DNA of 58,679 nt from NCBI GenBank assembly GCA_021151665.1, contig JAGKWW010000015.1:1-58679 (forward strand), given 5' to 3'. The notes below the pieces were generated by a model that saw nothing but the letters and a program-made list of their open reading frames with translations, made no database searches and was not told the origin of the DNA. Position numbers and translations under genes: made by a program. This stretch comes from Flavobacteriaceae bacterium. Its GTDB lineage: Bacteria > Bacteroidota > Bacteroidia > Flavobacteriales > Flavobacteriaceae. Shown here in pieces: positions 18,749 through 28,194 of the stretch (positions are counted from its first letter, which is position 1; every line of letters begins with the position of its first letter).

Positions 18749-20020
18749 CTAATTTATAATGTCAAACCCTGTGTACGGCCTTAAAACTTCGGGTATTACA
18801 ATGCCCTCAGGCGTCTGGTAATTTTCAAGTATTCCGGCAAGCACACGCGGTAGTGCGAGCGAGCTTCCGTTCAGGGTATGCGCCAGCTGGTTCTTGCCTT
18901 CCTTATCCCGGAAACGCAGCTTAAGCCTGTTGCTCTGGAAAGTTTCGAAGTTAGATACCGAGCTGATCTCGAGCCAGCGGTCCTGCGCGGTAGAAAACAC
19001 TTCAAAATCGTACGTGATGGCCGATGCAAAGCCCATATCGCCACCGCAAAGGCGCAGTACGCGGTACGGCAGCTTTAGCTCCTGCAGTATCATTTTTACG
19101 TGCTCCACCATACCATCCAGCGCGGCATGCGAATTATCCGGATGCTCGATGCGAACGATCTCTACTTTGTCAAACTGGTGCAGGCGGTTGAGCCCGCGCA
19201 CGTGTGCCCCATACGAGCCCGCTTCACGGCGGAAGCACGGGGTATACCCTGTACACAACACCGGCAGCTCGTTTTCCTGAAGGATTACATCCCGGAAAAT
19301 ATTGGTTACCGGAACTTCAGCCGTTGGGATAAGATACAGGTCGTCAAGCCCCACATGGTACATCTGCCCTTCCTTGTCAGGAAGCTGTCCTGTTCCGTAG
19401 CCTGAAGCCTCATTAACGAGGTGCGGTACCTGGTATTCTTTGTATCCCGCTTCGGTATTTTTATCAAGGAAATAAGAAATAAGCGCTCGCTGTAGCCTCG
19501 CTCCTTTCCCCTTGTAGACAGGAAATCCTGCTCCCGTTATCTTGTTGCCCAGCTCAAAATCGATAATATCATACTTTTTTGCAAGTTCCCAGTGGGGCAT
19601 TGCACCTTCATGTAATACGGGAATGTCGCCCTCGCGGTGTGTTTCCTCATTATCGTCGGCAGTCTTTCCTGCAGGGACAATATCAGCCGGCGTGTTCGGC
19701 AGCTTGTATAACGCTTGCAGCAGCTCTTCCGAAACACTGTTCAACGTTTCACTAAGCTCTTTGCTCTTCTCCTTGAATTCTGCGGTCTTTTCCTTCATGC
19801 CGGCAGCTTCGTCTTTTCTGCCCGACTTCATCAGCTCGCCGATCTCCTTAGACAGCCTGTTGGATTCCGAGAGAATGGTGTCCAGTTCCACTTGTGTGCT
19901 CCTGCGTTTTTCATCAAGCGCAATCACTTCGTCTACCAGCGGCGCTGCATCAAGGTTTCGTTTAGCCAGCGCGGCCAACACTTTCTCACGGTTTTCCCGT
20001 ATGTATGCTGTCTGTAACAT
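18749..20020 (-). CDS. serS: Seryl-tRNA synthetase
   Basis: 423 residues, the usual length. The N-terminal long coiled-coil arm (about 25-105) that grips the tRNA-Ser variable arm is followed by the class II core. Motif 2 is CFRREAGSYG...RLHQF and motif 3 is ALPRVLAGILENYQ. It charges tRNA-Ser and tRNA-Sec with serine. A minus-strand TAAATTTG box (20044-20051) lies about 23 bases upstream of the ATG and is a likely -7 element. Confidence 0.97.
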   Translation of the reverse strand: MLQTAYIRENREKVLAALAKRNLDAAPLVDEVIALDEKRRSTQVELDTILSESNRLSKEIGELMKSGRKDEAAGMKEKTAEFKEKSKELSETLNSVSEELLQALYKLPNTPADIVPAGKTADDNEETHREGDIPVLHEGAMPHWELAKKYDIIDFELGNKITGAGFPVYKGKGARLQRALISYFLDKNTEAGYKEYQVPHLVNEASGYGTGQLPDKEGQMYHVGLDDLYLIPTAEVPVTNIFRDVILQENELPVLCTGYTPCFRREAGSYGAHVRGLNRLHQFDKVEIVRIEHPDNSHAALDGMVEHVKMILQELKLPYRVLRLCGGDMGFASAITYDFEVFSTAQDRWLEISSVSNFETFQSNRLKLRFRDKEGKNQLAHTLNGSSLALPRVLAGILENYQTPEGIVIPEVLRPYTGFDIIN

Positions 20021-20043
20021 GATAAAGATTTTATAAAGAGGAG

Positions 20044-20051
20044 CAAATTTA
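20044..20051 (-). promoter_or_regulatory. Probable -7 promoter box for serS
   Basis: TAAATTTG on the minus strand matches TAnnTTTG and ends 23 bases before the serS ATG. A -33 TTG is not at the ideal distance. Confidence 0.4.
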
Positions 20052-20165
20052 AGGATTGTTTGATAAAAATCTGTAGGTGAACAAAGATTAAAATTAGGTT
20101 AGTTTGCAGTGCAATAACAAAACGACAATAGTTTTCTTATTACATTTGAAAAATTTTTTCGGATA

Positions 20166-22082
20166 ATGAAATACTTCTACTATTTAGCTTCGATAATTAT
20201 CAGTTTTCCCTCGTTTGTGCGAGGCCAGGAAATTACCTTTGACCACATTGCCGAAGCTGAAAGAAAAGCTGCTGCCAAAATCGTAAACTTCGTAGCCAAT
20301 GAAGATACCGCCAATTATGATGTTACCTACCATAAGCTCGAGTTTACGGTGAACCCCGCCCAACAGTTCATCAGCGGTGTTGTAACTACTACCTATACCG
20401 CTCTTGAGCCAATGAGCACGCTAACTTTTGACCTGGACAATGCCCTTACGGTAAGCTCGGTAAAAAGAAATGGCGTCAACCTTACCTTTACCCAGAACAG
20501 CAGCGATGAACTCGTGATCACGCTTCCCGCCGTGCAGAATACCGGTATATCAGATACTGTGGTAATCACTTACTCGGGAGCGCCTTCTACCGCACAGGAG
20601 GCTTTTGTAACTGGTACCCATTCTGGTGCACGCATTCTCTGGACGCTTTCGGAACCTTATGGCGCAAAAGACTGGTGGCCTTGTAAACAGGACCTGAACG
20701 ACAAGGTGAACAGCATCGATGTATACATTACCGCGCCTTCGCAATACGTTGCGGTATCCAATGGGTTACAGGTTTCGGCCATAACAAGCGGAACGAATAA
20801 AACCACATATTTCCACCATGGTTATCCTATCCCTGCCTATCTTATCGCCATTGCAGTATCGAACTACAGCATACTGAACCAGACCGCAGGTACTGCGCCC
20901 AACACCTTCCCGATTGTAAACTATATTTACCCGGAAAATCTGAGTTCGGCTACTACACAGCTCGCACAGACACCGCCGATAATGAGCCTGTACGAAAGCC
21001 TGTTTGAAACCTATCCTTTCCATACCGAAAAATACGGGCATGCCCAATGCGGTTTCGGCGGAGGGATGGAGCATACAACCGTATCCTTTATGGGTGGGTT
21101 TACCCGTGAACTGATTGCGCATGAACTCGGCCACCAATGGTTTGGCGACAAAATAACGTGCGGATCATGGAAAGACATCTGGCTCAACGAAGGTTTTGCC
21201 ACCTACCTAAGCGGGCTCGTGGTAGAGAACTTTGACGGCGCCAGCGCATTTGTGACCTGGAAAGCCGGCCTCATCAGCAACATTACCAGCCAGACAGGCG
21301 GCTACGTGTACCTTACCGATGCCGACACGACCAATGTAGACCGTATTTTCAGCAGCAGGCTGAGCTATAACAAAGGCGCTATGGTGGTGCACATGCTGCG
21401 TTGGAAGTTGGGCGATGCTAACTTCTATCAAGGTGTGAAAAATTACCTTGCCGACCCGGCTCTTGCTTACGGCTATGCCAAGACGCCCGACCTGCAGGCG
21501 CATCTCGAGGCAGTATCGGGAATGGATCTCGATGAATTTTTTAATGACTGGATCTATAAGCAGGGGTACCCGACCTACACGGTTACGGCGCAAAATATCG
21601 GCACCGGCCAAGCCAGGATCACGATAAACCAGACACAGTCGCATTCTTCCGTTTCCTTTTTTGAAATGCCGGTGCCGATTCGCCTCACAGGTGCAGGCGG
21701 GCAAACGCAGGATGTAGTGCTGAACCATACTTCTAACGGCCAGCAGTTTACCGTGGCGGTTCCGTTTGCGGTAACCGGTATTGCCTTCGACCCGGATAAG
21801 CATATCATCTCCAAAAACAGTACAGCTACTCTGGCGGGTGAAAGCTTTACCCTTGCTAATGCCATACGCCTATACCCTAACCCAACATCGGGAATATTAA
21901 AAGCTGACCTGCCACAGAACATAACTATCGAAAAAGCAACATTCTACAATGTGCTTGGGCAAACGGTAATGACATCCAAAAATGCAACGCAGTGGAACGT
22001 ATCAGCGCTTGCCAACGGAATCCATTTTATTTCACTAGAAACAAGTGAAGGAATAGTTCAGTTGAAATTTGTGAAAGAGTAA
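20166..22082 (+). CDS. Secreted M1-family aminopeptidase with T9SS tail
   Basis: 638 residues. After a signal peptide (about 1-20) comes an M1 peptidase with the exopeptidase motif GFGGGMEHTT, the zinc site HELGH (319-323) and the distal zinc ligand E342 in NEGFATYL. Spacing HEXXH-X18-E is correct. The long C-terminal HEAT domain of PepN is missing, as in short Bacteroidota members. The last roughly 75 residues (LYPNPTSGIL...LKFVKE) are a Por sorting domain, so it is exported by type IX secretion. It should trim N-terminal residues from peptides at the cell surface. A TACATTTG box (20141-20148) lies 18 bases before the ATG. Confidence 0.93.
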   Translation: MKYFYYLASIIISFPSFVRGQEITFDHIAEAERKAAAKIVNFVANEDTANYDVTYHKLEFTVNPAQQFISGVVTTTYTALEPMSTLTFDLDNALTVSSVKRNGVNLTFTQNSSDELVITLPAVQNTGISDTVVITYSGAPSTAQEAFVTGTHSGARILWTLSEPYGAKDWWPCKQDLNDKVNSIDVYITAPSQYVAVSNGLQVSAITSGTNKTTYFHHGYPIPAYLIAIAVSNYSILNQTAGTAPNTFPIVNYIYPENLSSATTQLAQTPPIMSLYESLFETYPFHTEKYGHAQCGFGGGMEHTTVSFMGGFTRELIAHELGHQWFGDKITCGSWKDIWLNEGFATYLSGLVVENFDGASAFVTWKAGLISNITSQTGGYVYLTDADTTNVDRIFSSRLSYNKGAMVVHMLRWKLGDANFYQGVKNYLADPALAYGYAKTPDLQAHLEAVSGMDLDEFFNDWIYKQGYPTYTVTAQNIGTGQARITINQTQSHSSVSFFEMPVPIRLTGAGGQTQDVVLNHTSNGQQFTVAVPFAVTGIAFDPDKHIISKNSTATLAGESFTLANAIRLYPNPTSGILKADLPQNITIEKATFYNVLGQTVMTSKNATQWNVSALANGIHFISLETSEGIVQLKFVKE

Positions 22083-22086
22083 ATTA

Positions 22087-22145
22087 TTCAGTTCGGGGGT
22101 TTTGAGTTTCGGGTTTCTGTGAACTGAACACTAAACTCAAAACCC
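22087..22145. terminator. Interleaved inverted repeats between convergent genes, possible terminator
   Basis: A perfect 13-base inverted repeat (22097-22109 with 22133-22145, GGGTTTTGAGTTT) and a perfect 8-base repeat (22087-22094 with 22121-22128, TTCAGTTC) interleave, so both stems can form only as a pseudoknot or one at a time. It lies between convergent genes and may end transcription from both sides, although there is no clean T-run. Confidence 0.5.
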
Positions 22146-22160
22146 TAAACTTTAAACCGT

Positions 22161-23384
22161 TTACGCTTCCGATATCGCTTTGATCCTGCTTACCAGGAAC
22201 GCGATGCCAAACCCAAATATCCCGATTATTGCAAACGATATCCTGAGACTGGTAGCGTGCGCAATGTAGCCGATAACCGGGGGGCCTAGCATAAAGCCGA
22301 GAAAACTTACGCTTGATACGGTTTGCAGTGCAATACTCGGCGGTATACCAGGGCGGCGTCCCGCAATGCTGAAGATTGTCGGTACGATGGTGCTCACTCC
22401 TAATCCAACCATCATAAAGGCAAGGGCCGAGGGAATGAAGTAAGGCAGTAACACGGCACCGAACAGCCCAATAGAGATCATGCACCCACTGATCTGGAGC
22501 ACGCGCTTCCGACCGAGTTTCCTGATTACCCTGTCGCCAAAGAAACGCCCAAAAGCCATCATGACCATAAAGCATGTGTAGCCGGCCACCTTAAAGGAAC
22601 CGGTGGCTTTAACCACATCTTCAAAATAGATGACGCTCCAATCAAACATAATGCCTTCGCTTACCATACAGCAAAATGCCATGACACCAAGCCAGATTAG
22701 CACAGGGTCAGTTTTAGAGAATAGTTTTTTATTTTTCTTTTTTTTTTGAATGGCCGGCTTAACCTTTACCAGGTAATTAAAGTTGGTGCCAATGATGATG
22801 AACAGCAGCCCCGCTACAATAAGAAAGTGGTAAAAAGGCGAGAGTTTTAGCGCGATCATTCCGGTACCTATGAGTGCACCGGTAAATCCAGCGGTACTCC
22901 AGGCACCGTGGAAAGACGACATTATTGGCCGCCTGAAAAGTCCTTCGGTGTAGATGCCCTGTGTATTTACCGATATATTGGTAAGGTTAGAGAAAGCACC
23001 AAAAAATGCCAGGCCAAGCATAAGGTGCCAGCGTTCGGTCCCTGCCCCAAGGGCAACAAGAGCGCAAATATAAAGGCAAAGGCCGGCGACTACTGTTTTG
23101 TGGCTGCCATACTTTGCCGCAAGCTTTCCCGAAAAAGGCATCACAAAGATCTGCCCCACCGGGATGGCAAATAAAACCGTACCGAGATCGGCTTCACTCA
23201 TACCCAGCGCCGAGCGCACATCGGCAATGCGGCTTGCCCATGTAGAAAAGTTGAGCCCCATGGCAAAATAAAAAAGCGTAACGGCCCACCGCACCCTGTT
23301 AAGGTACGAAACCTTTGCCTCGCTATAGGCTTTTCGGACGGCGGCAACAGGCGTTGCTTTTTTTAATTTTACTTCTCCTTCCAT
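22161..23384 (-). CDS. Major facilitator superfamily transporter (YbjJ/FucP-like)
   Basis: 407 residues with about 12 hydrophobic segments in two halves, joined by a lysine-rich cytoplasmic loop (IQKKKKNKKLFSK). The N-terminal half has the ASRIADVRSALG and KLAAKYGSHK segments typical of YbjJ-like sugar/drug porters. The substrate is unknown. It is the last gene of a six-gene minus-strand operon and directly abuts the hydrolase stop, so it may move the substrate or product of the oxidoreductases upstream. The loop is encoded by a run of ten A, a possible slippage site. Confidence 0.88.
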   Translation of the reverse strand: MEGEVKLKKATPVAAVRKAYSEAKVSYLNRVRWAVTLFYFAMGLNFSTWASRIADVRSALGMSEADLGTVLFAIPVGQIFVMPFSGKLAAKYGSHKTVVAGLCLYICALVALGAGTERWHLMLGLAFFGAFSNLTNISVNTQGIYTEGLFRRPIMSSFHGAWSTAGFTGALIGTGMIALKLSPFYHFLIVAGLLFIIIGTNFNYLVKVKPAIQKKKKNKKLFSKTDPVLIWLGVMAFCCMVSEGIMFDWSVIYFEDVVKATGSFKVAGYTCFMVMMAFGRFFGDRVIRKLGRKRVLQISGCMISIGLFGAVLLPYFIPSALAFMMVGLGVSTIVPTIFSIAGRRPGIPPSIALQTVSSVSFLGFMLGPPVIGYIAHATSLRISFAIIGIFGFGIAFLVSRIKAISEA

Positions 23385-24377
23385 TTAACGCGAAAGAAAA
23401 TCTTTAAGCGGCTTTATAAATTTATCGTAAGCTTCAATATGTGGCAGGTGGCCAGTATCGTCAATTTCAGCTAAGGTAGCATTTTTGATCTTCGCTGCCG
23501 CTGCCTTACCGAGGGCCGGATAATTACCAAGCGTTTCCTGCACGTCTTTGGGCGCTTTAGCTTTGCCGAGGGCTGTACGGTCGCGTTGCCCTATGATAAG
23601 AAGCACGGGCATACTAAGGTTGCCCAATTCATAGACAACCGGCTGTGTAAAGATCATATCATACGTAAGTGCCGACGCTTTGGCAATAATAGGATAGTCT
23701 TTATTTTTAGTCCAACCCGCAAAGGGTTCCAGCCATTTATCATACTCCGGCTTCCATTTATTGTCGTAATACGACTTAAGCTGATAGTCCTTCATCTTTT
23801 GATAATCCTGCTTCAGCTCGGCCTGGTACCAGTCGTCAACACTCTGGTAAGGCACCACAGTTTTCCAGTCTTCAAGCCCTATCGGGTTTTCAAGGATTAA
23901 TTTTTCTGTAATTTCAGGATACATCAGTGCAAACCGTACAGCCAGCATCCCGCCCATAGAATGCCCTAACACGCAAGCTTTTTGCACTCCGCAGGCCTCC
24001 AGCACCTTTTTGGTATTCTGTGCCAACAGCTGAAAGGTGTATTGAATGTTGCCCGGCTTAGACGATTTGCCGAAACCAATCTGGTCGGGCATGATGACCC
24101 GGTAACCATCGGCGGCCAGGTCTTTAGCCGTTTGTTCCCAGTACATCCCGGAAAAATTCTTACCGTGGAGCAATAGCACCGTTTTTCCATTTGGTTTTTG
24201 CGGCTTCAGGTCCATGTAAGCCATCACCGCTTTCTGTCCCTGAATGGTAAGCGGTAGTTCTTTTACTTCAAAGGGATACTTGATGTTCTCCATACGAATG
24301 CCGGTTGGCTGTAAAGCCTTTTCCTGGCCATTCGCCGAAAGTGTAACAAGCACTAAAAGGAGCAATAAGTTTTTCAT
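23385..24377 (-). CDS. Exported alpha/beta-hydrolase
   Basis: 330 residues with a signal peptide (MKNLLLLLVLVTLSANGQ). The fold shows the oxyanion segment LLHGKNFSGMYW, nucleophile elbow GHSMGG, an acid in LIIGQRDRT and His in DDTGHLPHIE, all typical of the hydrolase/epoxide-hydrolase-like group. The substrate is unknown. Location should be periplasmic or outer-membrane associated. It sits 11 bases after the cupin gene and touches the MFS gene with no gap, inside the six-gene operon. Confidence 0.88.
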   Translation of the reverse strand: MKNLLLLLVLVTLSANGQEKALQPTGIRMENIKYPFEVKELPLTIQGQKAVMAYMDLKPQKPNGKTVLLLHGKNFSGMYWEQTAKDLAADGYRVIMPDQIGFGKSSKPGNIQYTFQLLAQNTKKVLEACGVQKACVLGHSMGGMLAVRFALMYPEITEKLILENPIGLEDWKTVVPYQSVDDWYQAELKQDYQKMKDYQLKSYYDNKWKPEYDKWLEPFAGWTKNKDYPIIAKASALTYDMIFTQPVVYELGNLSMPVLLIIGQRDRTALGKAKAPKDVQETLGNYPALGKAAAAKIKNATLAEIDDTGHLPHIEAYDKFIKPLKDFLSR

Positions 24378-24388
24378 GCTGCTTAGAT

Positions 24389-24880
24389 TTATTTCCAGTA
24401 TTCTAAAATTCCTCCCGAGGCACCATGTATAGGATCCGTTTCAGGAAAAGGTACCCTTGAAAGGTTGTCATCCGCCTTCGGCCTCTCGCCTTCCTTGCCG
24501 GTTTTTAGATCATAGTCCATTCCGCCGGGGTAAGCACCAATTACTCCAAAATCTGCTGATGCAGAGATCTTTTTATGTCCCACCCCCGCCGGTATTACGA
24601 TAACATCGCCTGACTTAACCTCAAGCTTCTCACCTCTCTCGCCGCCGAGATGCAGAATTGCATTTCCTGAGTAAATACCCAATACCTCATGCGTAATGCT
24701 GTGATAATGATGATAAGGAAAAACGCCGTTGCGCCATGCATTGCCCCAGCCATTCGATGCAAACCTTTCCTCCATTTCAGCTGCCATTTCCCCGCTTGCA
24801 TGAAAGGCATTTTTATAAATGACCAACGGATATACGCTGTTCGGGATAATGCCGTCGTCTTCAAATTGGTATTTTTCCAT
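24389..24880 (-). CDS. Cupin-domain protein
   Basis: 163 residues, one cupin barrel. Metal-binding motif 1 is visible around HYHSITHEVLGIYSG and motif 2 around GDVIVIPAGVGH. It resembles the YjlB-like small cupins, whose catalytic role is not known. It is cytoplasmic by lack of a signal. It lies 86 bases after the aldo/keto reductase gene and 11 before the hydrolase gene in the same operon. Confidence 0.85.
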   Translation of the reverse strand: MEKYQFEDDGIIPNSVYPLVIYKNAFHASGEMAAEMEERFASNGWGNAWRNGVFPYHHYHSITHEVLGIYSGNAILHLGGERGEKLEVKSGDVIVIPAGVGHKKISASADFGVIGAYPGGMDYDLKTGKEGERPKADDNLSRVPFPETDPIHGASGGILEYWK

Positions 24881-24966
24881 TTCAGATTTTAGCCTTCAGA
24901 ATCCACAATACACCTACAACACTGGCTTGTATCAACGATAAACAAATAAACACCTCAACGTCACTT

Positions 24967-25917
24967 CTACCACCTGCTTTCCTGCGTCAGCAGTTCAATT
25001 TCGTGGGCAGTGATAGGCAGGTCGGGCGCTTTTATAATGCTATCCAGTTGCTTTACGCTGGTGGCGCTTACAATGGGTGCGGTAACCGACGGGCGGTGTA
25101 TCAGCCAGGCGATAGCAACCGTAGCCGGTGTGGTGTTAAGCTGCTTTGCAACCTCGTCGAGTGCGGCAAGTATCTTAAAGCCGCGTTCGTCAAGGTATTT
25201 AGCTACACCCCCACCGCGCGGGCTTTTACCCAGGTCTTCTTTGCTACGGTATTTTCCGGTAAGGAAGCCGCTGGCTAAAGAATAGTAATTGAGCACGCCC
25301 AGATTGTTGCCCAGGCAAATCGGCTCAAGCCCGTTCTCAAATTTTTCACGTTCATACAGGTTATAATGCGGCTGAAAGGTTTCGTAAGCCGGAAGCCCGT
25401 TTTCAAAGGCTATTTCCAATGAAGCCTTTAGCCTTTCGGGCGAAAGGTTGGAGGCACCGACGTGAAGCACCTTGCCCTCTTTAATCAGTTGCTGGTAAGC
25501 CTCGAGCGTTTCTTCTATAGGCGTGCTTTCGTCGTCGAAATGGGTTTGGTACAGGTCGATGTAATCGGTTTGTAACCGTTGAAGCGAATCTTCCACCGCC
25601 TGCAGGATGTATTTTTTGGCAAGCCCTTTTTTGCCGCTGCCCATATCGCTGCCTACTTTGGTCGCAATAATAACATCTCCTCGGTTGCCTTTCTTTTTCA
25701 TCCAGTTACCAATGATGGTTTCGCTTTCGCCGCCCTGGTTGCCTGGTGCCCAACGTGAGTATACATCTGCAGTATCTATAAAATTGAAACCGGCGCCGAT
25801 GAAAGCGTCAAGTATTTCGAACGACTGTTTTTCGTCGATCGTCCACCCGAAAACATTTCCGCCGAAAGTGATAGGGTAAACATGTAAGTTAGTATTTCCT
25901 AATTGCCTCTTTTCCAT
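24967..25917 (-). CDS. Aldo/keto reductase
   Basis: 316 residues, a complete TIM-barrel aldo/keto reductase. The catalytic set is visible: Asp and Tyr in FIDTADVYSRW, Lys in ATKVG and His in YQTHFDD. The C-terminal NADPH-binding part (IAWLIHRPSVTAPI) is present. It should reduce aldehydes or ketones with NADPH. It lies 6 bases after the Gfo/Idh gene, so the two are almost certainly co-translated. Confidence 0.93.
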   Translation of the reverse strand: MEKRQLGNTNLHVYPITFGGNVFGWTIDEKQSFEILDAFIGAGFNFIDTADVYSRWAPGNQGGESETIIGNWMKKKGNRGDVIIATKVGSDMGSGKKGLAKKYILQAVEDSLQRLQTDYIDLYQTHFDDESTPIEETLEAYQQLIKEGKVLHVGASNLSPERLKASLEIAFENGLPAYETFQPHYNLYEREKFENGLEPICLGNNLGVLNYYSLASGFLTGKYRSKEDLGKSPRGGGVAKYLDERGFKILAALDEVAKQLNTTPATVAIAWLIHRPSVTAPIVSATSVKQLDSIIKAPDLPITAHEIELLTQESRW

Positions 25918-25923
25918 ATATGA

Positions 25924-26967
25924 CTAATTTAACTGGATAACCTTTTTTGTGGCGCTGCTTTCTTCCGCAGCCTCTATGATACGCATGGTCCGCAAGCCAT
26001 CTGCAGCAGGCACCGGGATGCGGCCACCATTTGCCAAAGCATCATATAGCGCTTCGTAAAAATCATAGTAGTTACCTTGCAGGGTACGCACTTTTTTTCG
26101 TTGGCGTTCGCCATCTTTCATAAAGCTAAGTATCCCTTCCATCTCTGATATTTCAGAACCCCAGTCAGGTGTGTCGGGAATATAGCCCGCTTTCAGCATA
26201 TTCTCCTGGACATCGCCTCGTTGCTTGAGGAAAGAGCCGTTGCGTCCATGAACGGCATAGGCAGGCACTGCCTCACAAACAAAAAACCCGGAATGCAGCT
26301 TTATCCGCTTGTCGTCGTAATACAGGATGATAGAAAAGTCATCATCTACCACAGAATTTTCGCGTAAAACACGGATATCGGCGAAAACAGCCTTGGGAAA
26401 ACCGAACATGTACAATGCCTGGTCGATGATGTGGGCGCCGAGGTCACGCAACACACCTGAGCCTTTGGTAGCTTCCTCTTTATGAGCCTTCGGGCTTAAC
26501 ATTGGGTTATACCGGTCAAACCTGAACTCTGCCTCTACGATCTCTCCTAACTGCCCTTGCTCTGCCACCTGTCTTACCGTGAGGAAATCGCTATCCCATC
26601 GGCGGTTTTGGTATACACAAAGATTGAGGCCCTTTGATTCGGCAAGTGCTTTTAACTCCTTTGCCTGAGCTGCCGTGGCGGTAAAAGCCTTTTCTACGAG
26701 CGCGTGTTTGCCGGCCTCCAGTACTCTTTTGGTATATTCATAATGCGTCGCTACGGGTGTATTTACAACGACCATATCTACGGTATCGCGCAGCAGTTCG
26801 TCTATGGAGTCGTAACTGCGTACGTTGGGATAATCTTCTTTTATTAATTTCCTGGAGCGTTCCCATGCACCCGTTAACCGAAAACCGGGATGCAGATTTA
26901 TAAAAGGTGCATGAAACACCTTGCCCGACATTCCGTACGACAGCAGCGCTGTATTTACTACTTTCAT
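25924..26967 (-). CDS. Gfo/Idh/MocA-family oxidoreductase
   Basis: 347 residues. An N-terminal Rossmann domain (GMSGKVFHAPF near 13, VVVNTPVATHYEYT) is followed by the family EKAFTATAAQAKEL segment with the conserved Lys and a C-terminal alpha/beta domain (about 130-340). It resembles YvaA/YhhX-type NAD(P)-dependent sugar or inositol dehydrogenases. It lies 19 bases after the ene-reductase gene in the six-gene operon. Confidence 0.92.
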   Translation of the reverse strand: MKVVNTALLSYGMSGKVFHAPFINLHPGFRLTGAWERSRKLIKEDYPNVRSYDSIDELLRDTVDMVVVNTPVATHYEYTKRVLEAGKHALVEKAFTATAAQAKELKALAESKGLNLCVYQNRRWDSDFLTVRQVAEQGQLGEIVEAEFRFDRYNPMLSPKAHKEEATKGSGVLRDLGAHIIDQALYMFGFPKAVFADIRVLRENSVVDDDFSIILYYDDKRIKLHSGFFVCEAVPAYAVHGRNGSFLKQRGDVQENMLKAGYIPDTPDWGSEISEMEGILSFMKDGERQRKKVRTLQGNYYDFYEALYDALANGGRIPVPAADGLRTMRIIEAAEESSATKKVIQLN

Positions 26968-26986
26968 TATTTATCTTTTTAGACGG

Positions 26987-28060
26987 CTATAGCTTTGCAC
27001 GCTCATATTGTTTTGGCCAGATAACATCTTCGCCAAGTTCATGGGCAAAGTTAAGCCCAAGGTTAGGATCGCGCAATGACTGGCGCGCGAACAGCACCAT
27101 GTCGGCTTTCCCGGACGTAATAATTTCGTTTGCCTGGCCTGCCGTTGTGATGAGGCCTACCGCCCCGGTGCAAATCCCCGCTTCATGCCTTATCCGTCCT
27201 GCTATAGGCACCTGATAGTTAGGGCTGACAGGTATTTGCTGATGGCGCACCGCACCGCCCGATGAGCAATCGATAAGGTCGACGCCCTTCTCTTTAAGTA
27301 TTTTGGCCAGGGCTACCGACTCGTCTTCATTCCATCCACCTTCGGCCCAGTCGGTTCCCGAAATGCGTACGAATAACGGGAGGTCATTCGGCCACTCCTG
27401 TTGTACCGCCTCTAGGACCTCAAGCAGAAAGCGAATACGGTTTTTAAAACTCCCGCCGTATTCATCGTCCCGTTTGTTGCATAATGGCGAAAGGAATTGG
27501 TGCAGCAGGTAACCGTGCGCCGCGTGCAACTCGAGTACTTTATAGCAGGCTTCATGCGCGCGTTTCGCCGCAGCGCGGAAGTCATTTATGACCTTATTTA
27601 TTCCTTCACTATCAAGTGCCAGCGGGGTATCGGCATCATTGTCACGGTATTTAATAGCGCTGGGCGCAACGGGCATCCATCCGTTCTCGCCCTCCATCAG
27701 TCTGCGATTGCCCTGCCATGGCGAAGAGGTACTCGCTTTCCGCCCCGCATGTGCCAGCTGTATGCCGGGTACTGAGTTTTGTGAAAGTATGAAGGCCGTT
27801 ATCTGTTTTAGTTTTTCTACGTGCTCATCATCCCAGATACCAAGGTCTTCGGGTGATATCCTTCCTTCCGGCGATACTGCAGTCGCCTCCTGAATGATAA
27901 GTCCTGCACCGCCAATGGCCCGGGCGCCGAGGTGCACCAAATGCCAGTCGTTTGCAAAGCCGTCTTCAGCCGAATACTGGCACATAGGCGAAACAACGAT
28001 ACGGTTTTTGAAGATGATGCTCTTGATCTGGAGCAGGGTGTATAGGTTGGGTGTGGCCAT
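26987..28060 (-). CDS. Old-yellow-enzyme family NADPH dehydrogenase (YqjM/NamA-like)
   Basis: 357 residues from the ATG at 28060, a typical YqjM-type length. The barrel shows VSPMCQYSAEDG, HLVHLGARAIGGAGLI, QLAHAGRKAS, the HAAHGYLLHQFLSPLCNKRDDEYGGS active-site and FMN-binding region (His-X-X-His), and GKADMVLFARQSLRDP near the end. It should reduce activated C=C bonds of enals and enones using NADPH. A 34-residue longer frame from 28162 exists but adds no family sequence, so I rejected it. First gene of the six-gene operon. Confidence 0.92.
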   Translation of the reverse strand: MATPNLYTLLQIKSIIFKNRIVVSPMCQYSAEDGFANDWHLVHLGARAIGGAGLIIQEATAVSPEGRISPEDLGIWDDEHVEKLKQITAFILSQNSVPGIQLAHAGRKASTSSPWQGNRRLMEGENGWMPVAPSAIKYRDNDADTPLALDSEGINKVINDFRAAAKRAHEACYKVLELHAAHGYLLHQFLSPLCNKRDDEYGGSFKNRIRFLLEVLEAVQQEWPNDLPLFVRISGTDWAEGGWNEDESVALAKILKEKGVDLIDCSSGGAVRHQQIPVSPNYQVPIAGRIRHEAGICTGAVGLITTAGQANEIITSGKADMVLFARQSLRDPNLGLNFAHELGEDVIWPKQYERAKL

Positions 28061-28194
28061 GGCAAAAGTATTGGTTCGATAATTGCTTTGGTATTCAACA
28101 ATCTGTAAAATTACCTTACAAATTATTACACTGTTGCCACTGCGGGCATTATTAACAAACATTTAAATGTGCCGACGCAGCGAATTAAAATACC

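Noticed and set aside
28063..28070. -7 promoter match (TACTTTTG, minus) for the ene-reductase gene
   Set aside because: It ends only 2 bases before the ATG, so transcription would begin inside the gene, and no -33 box is at the right distance.
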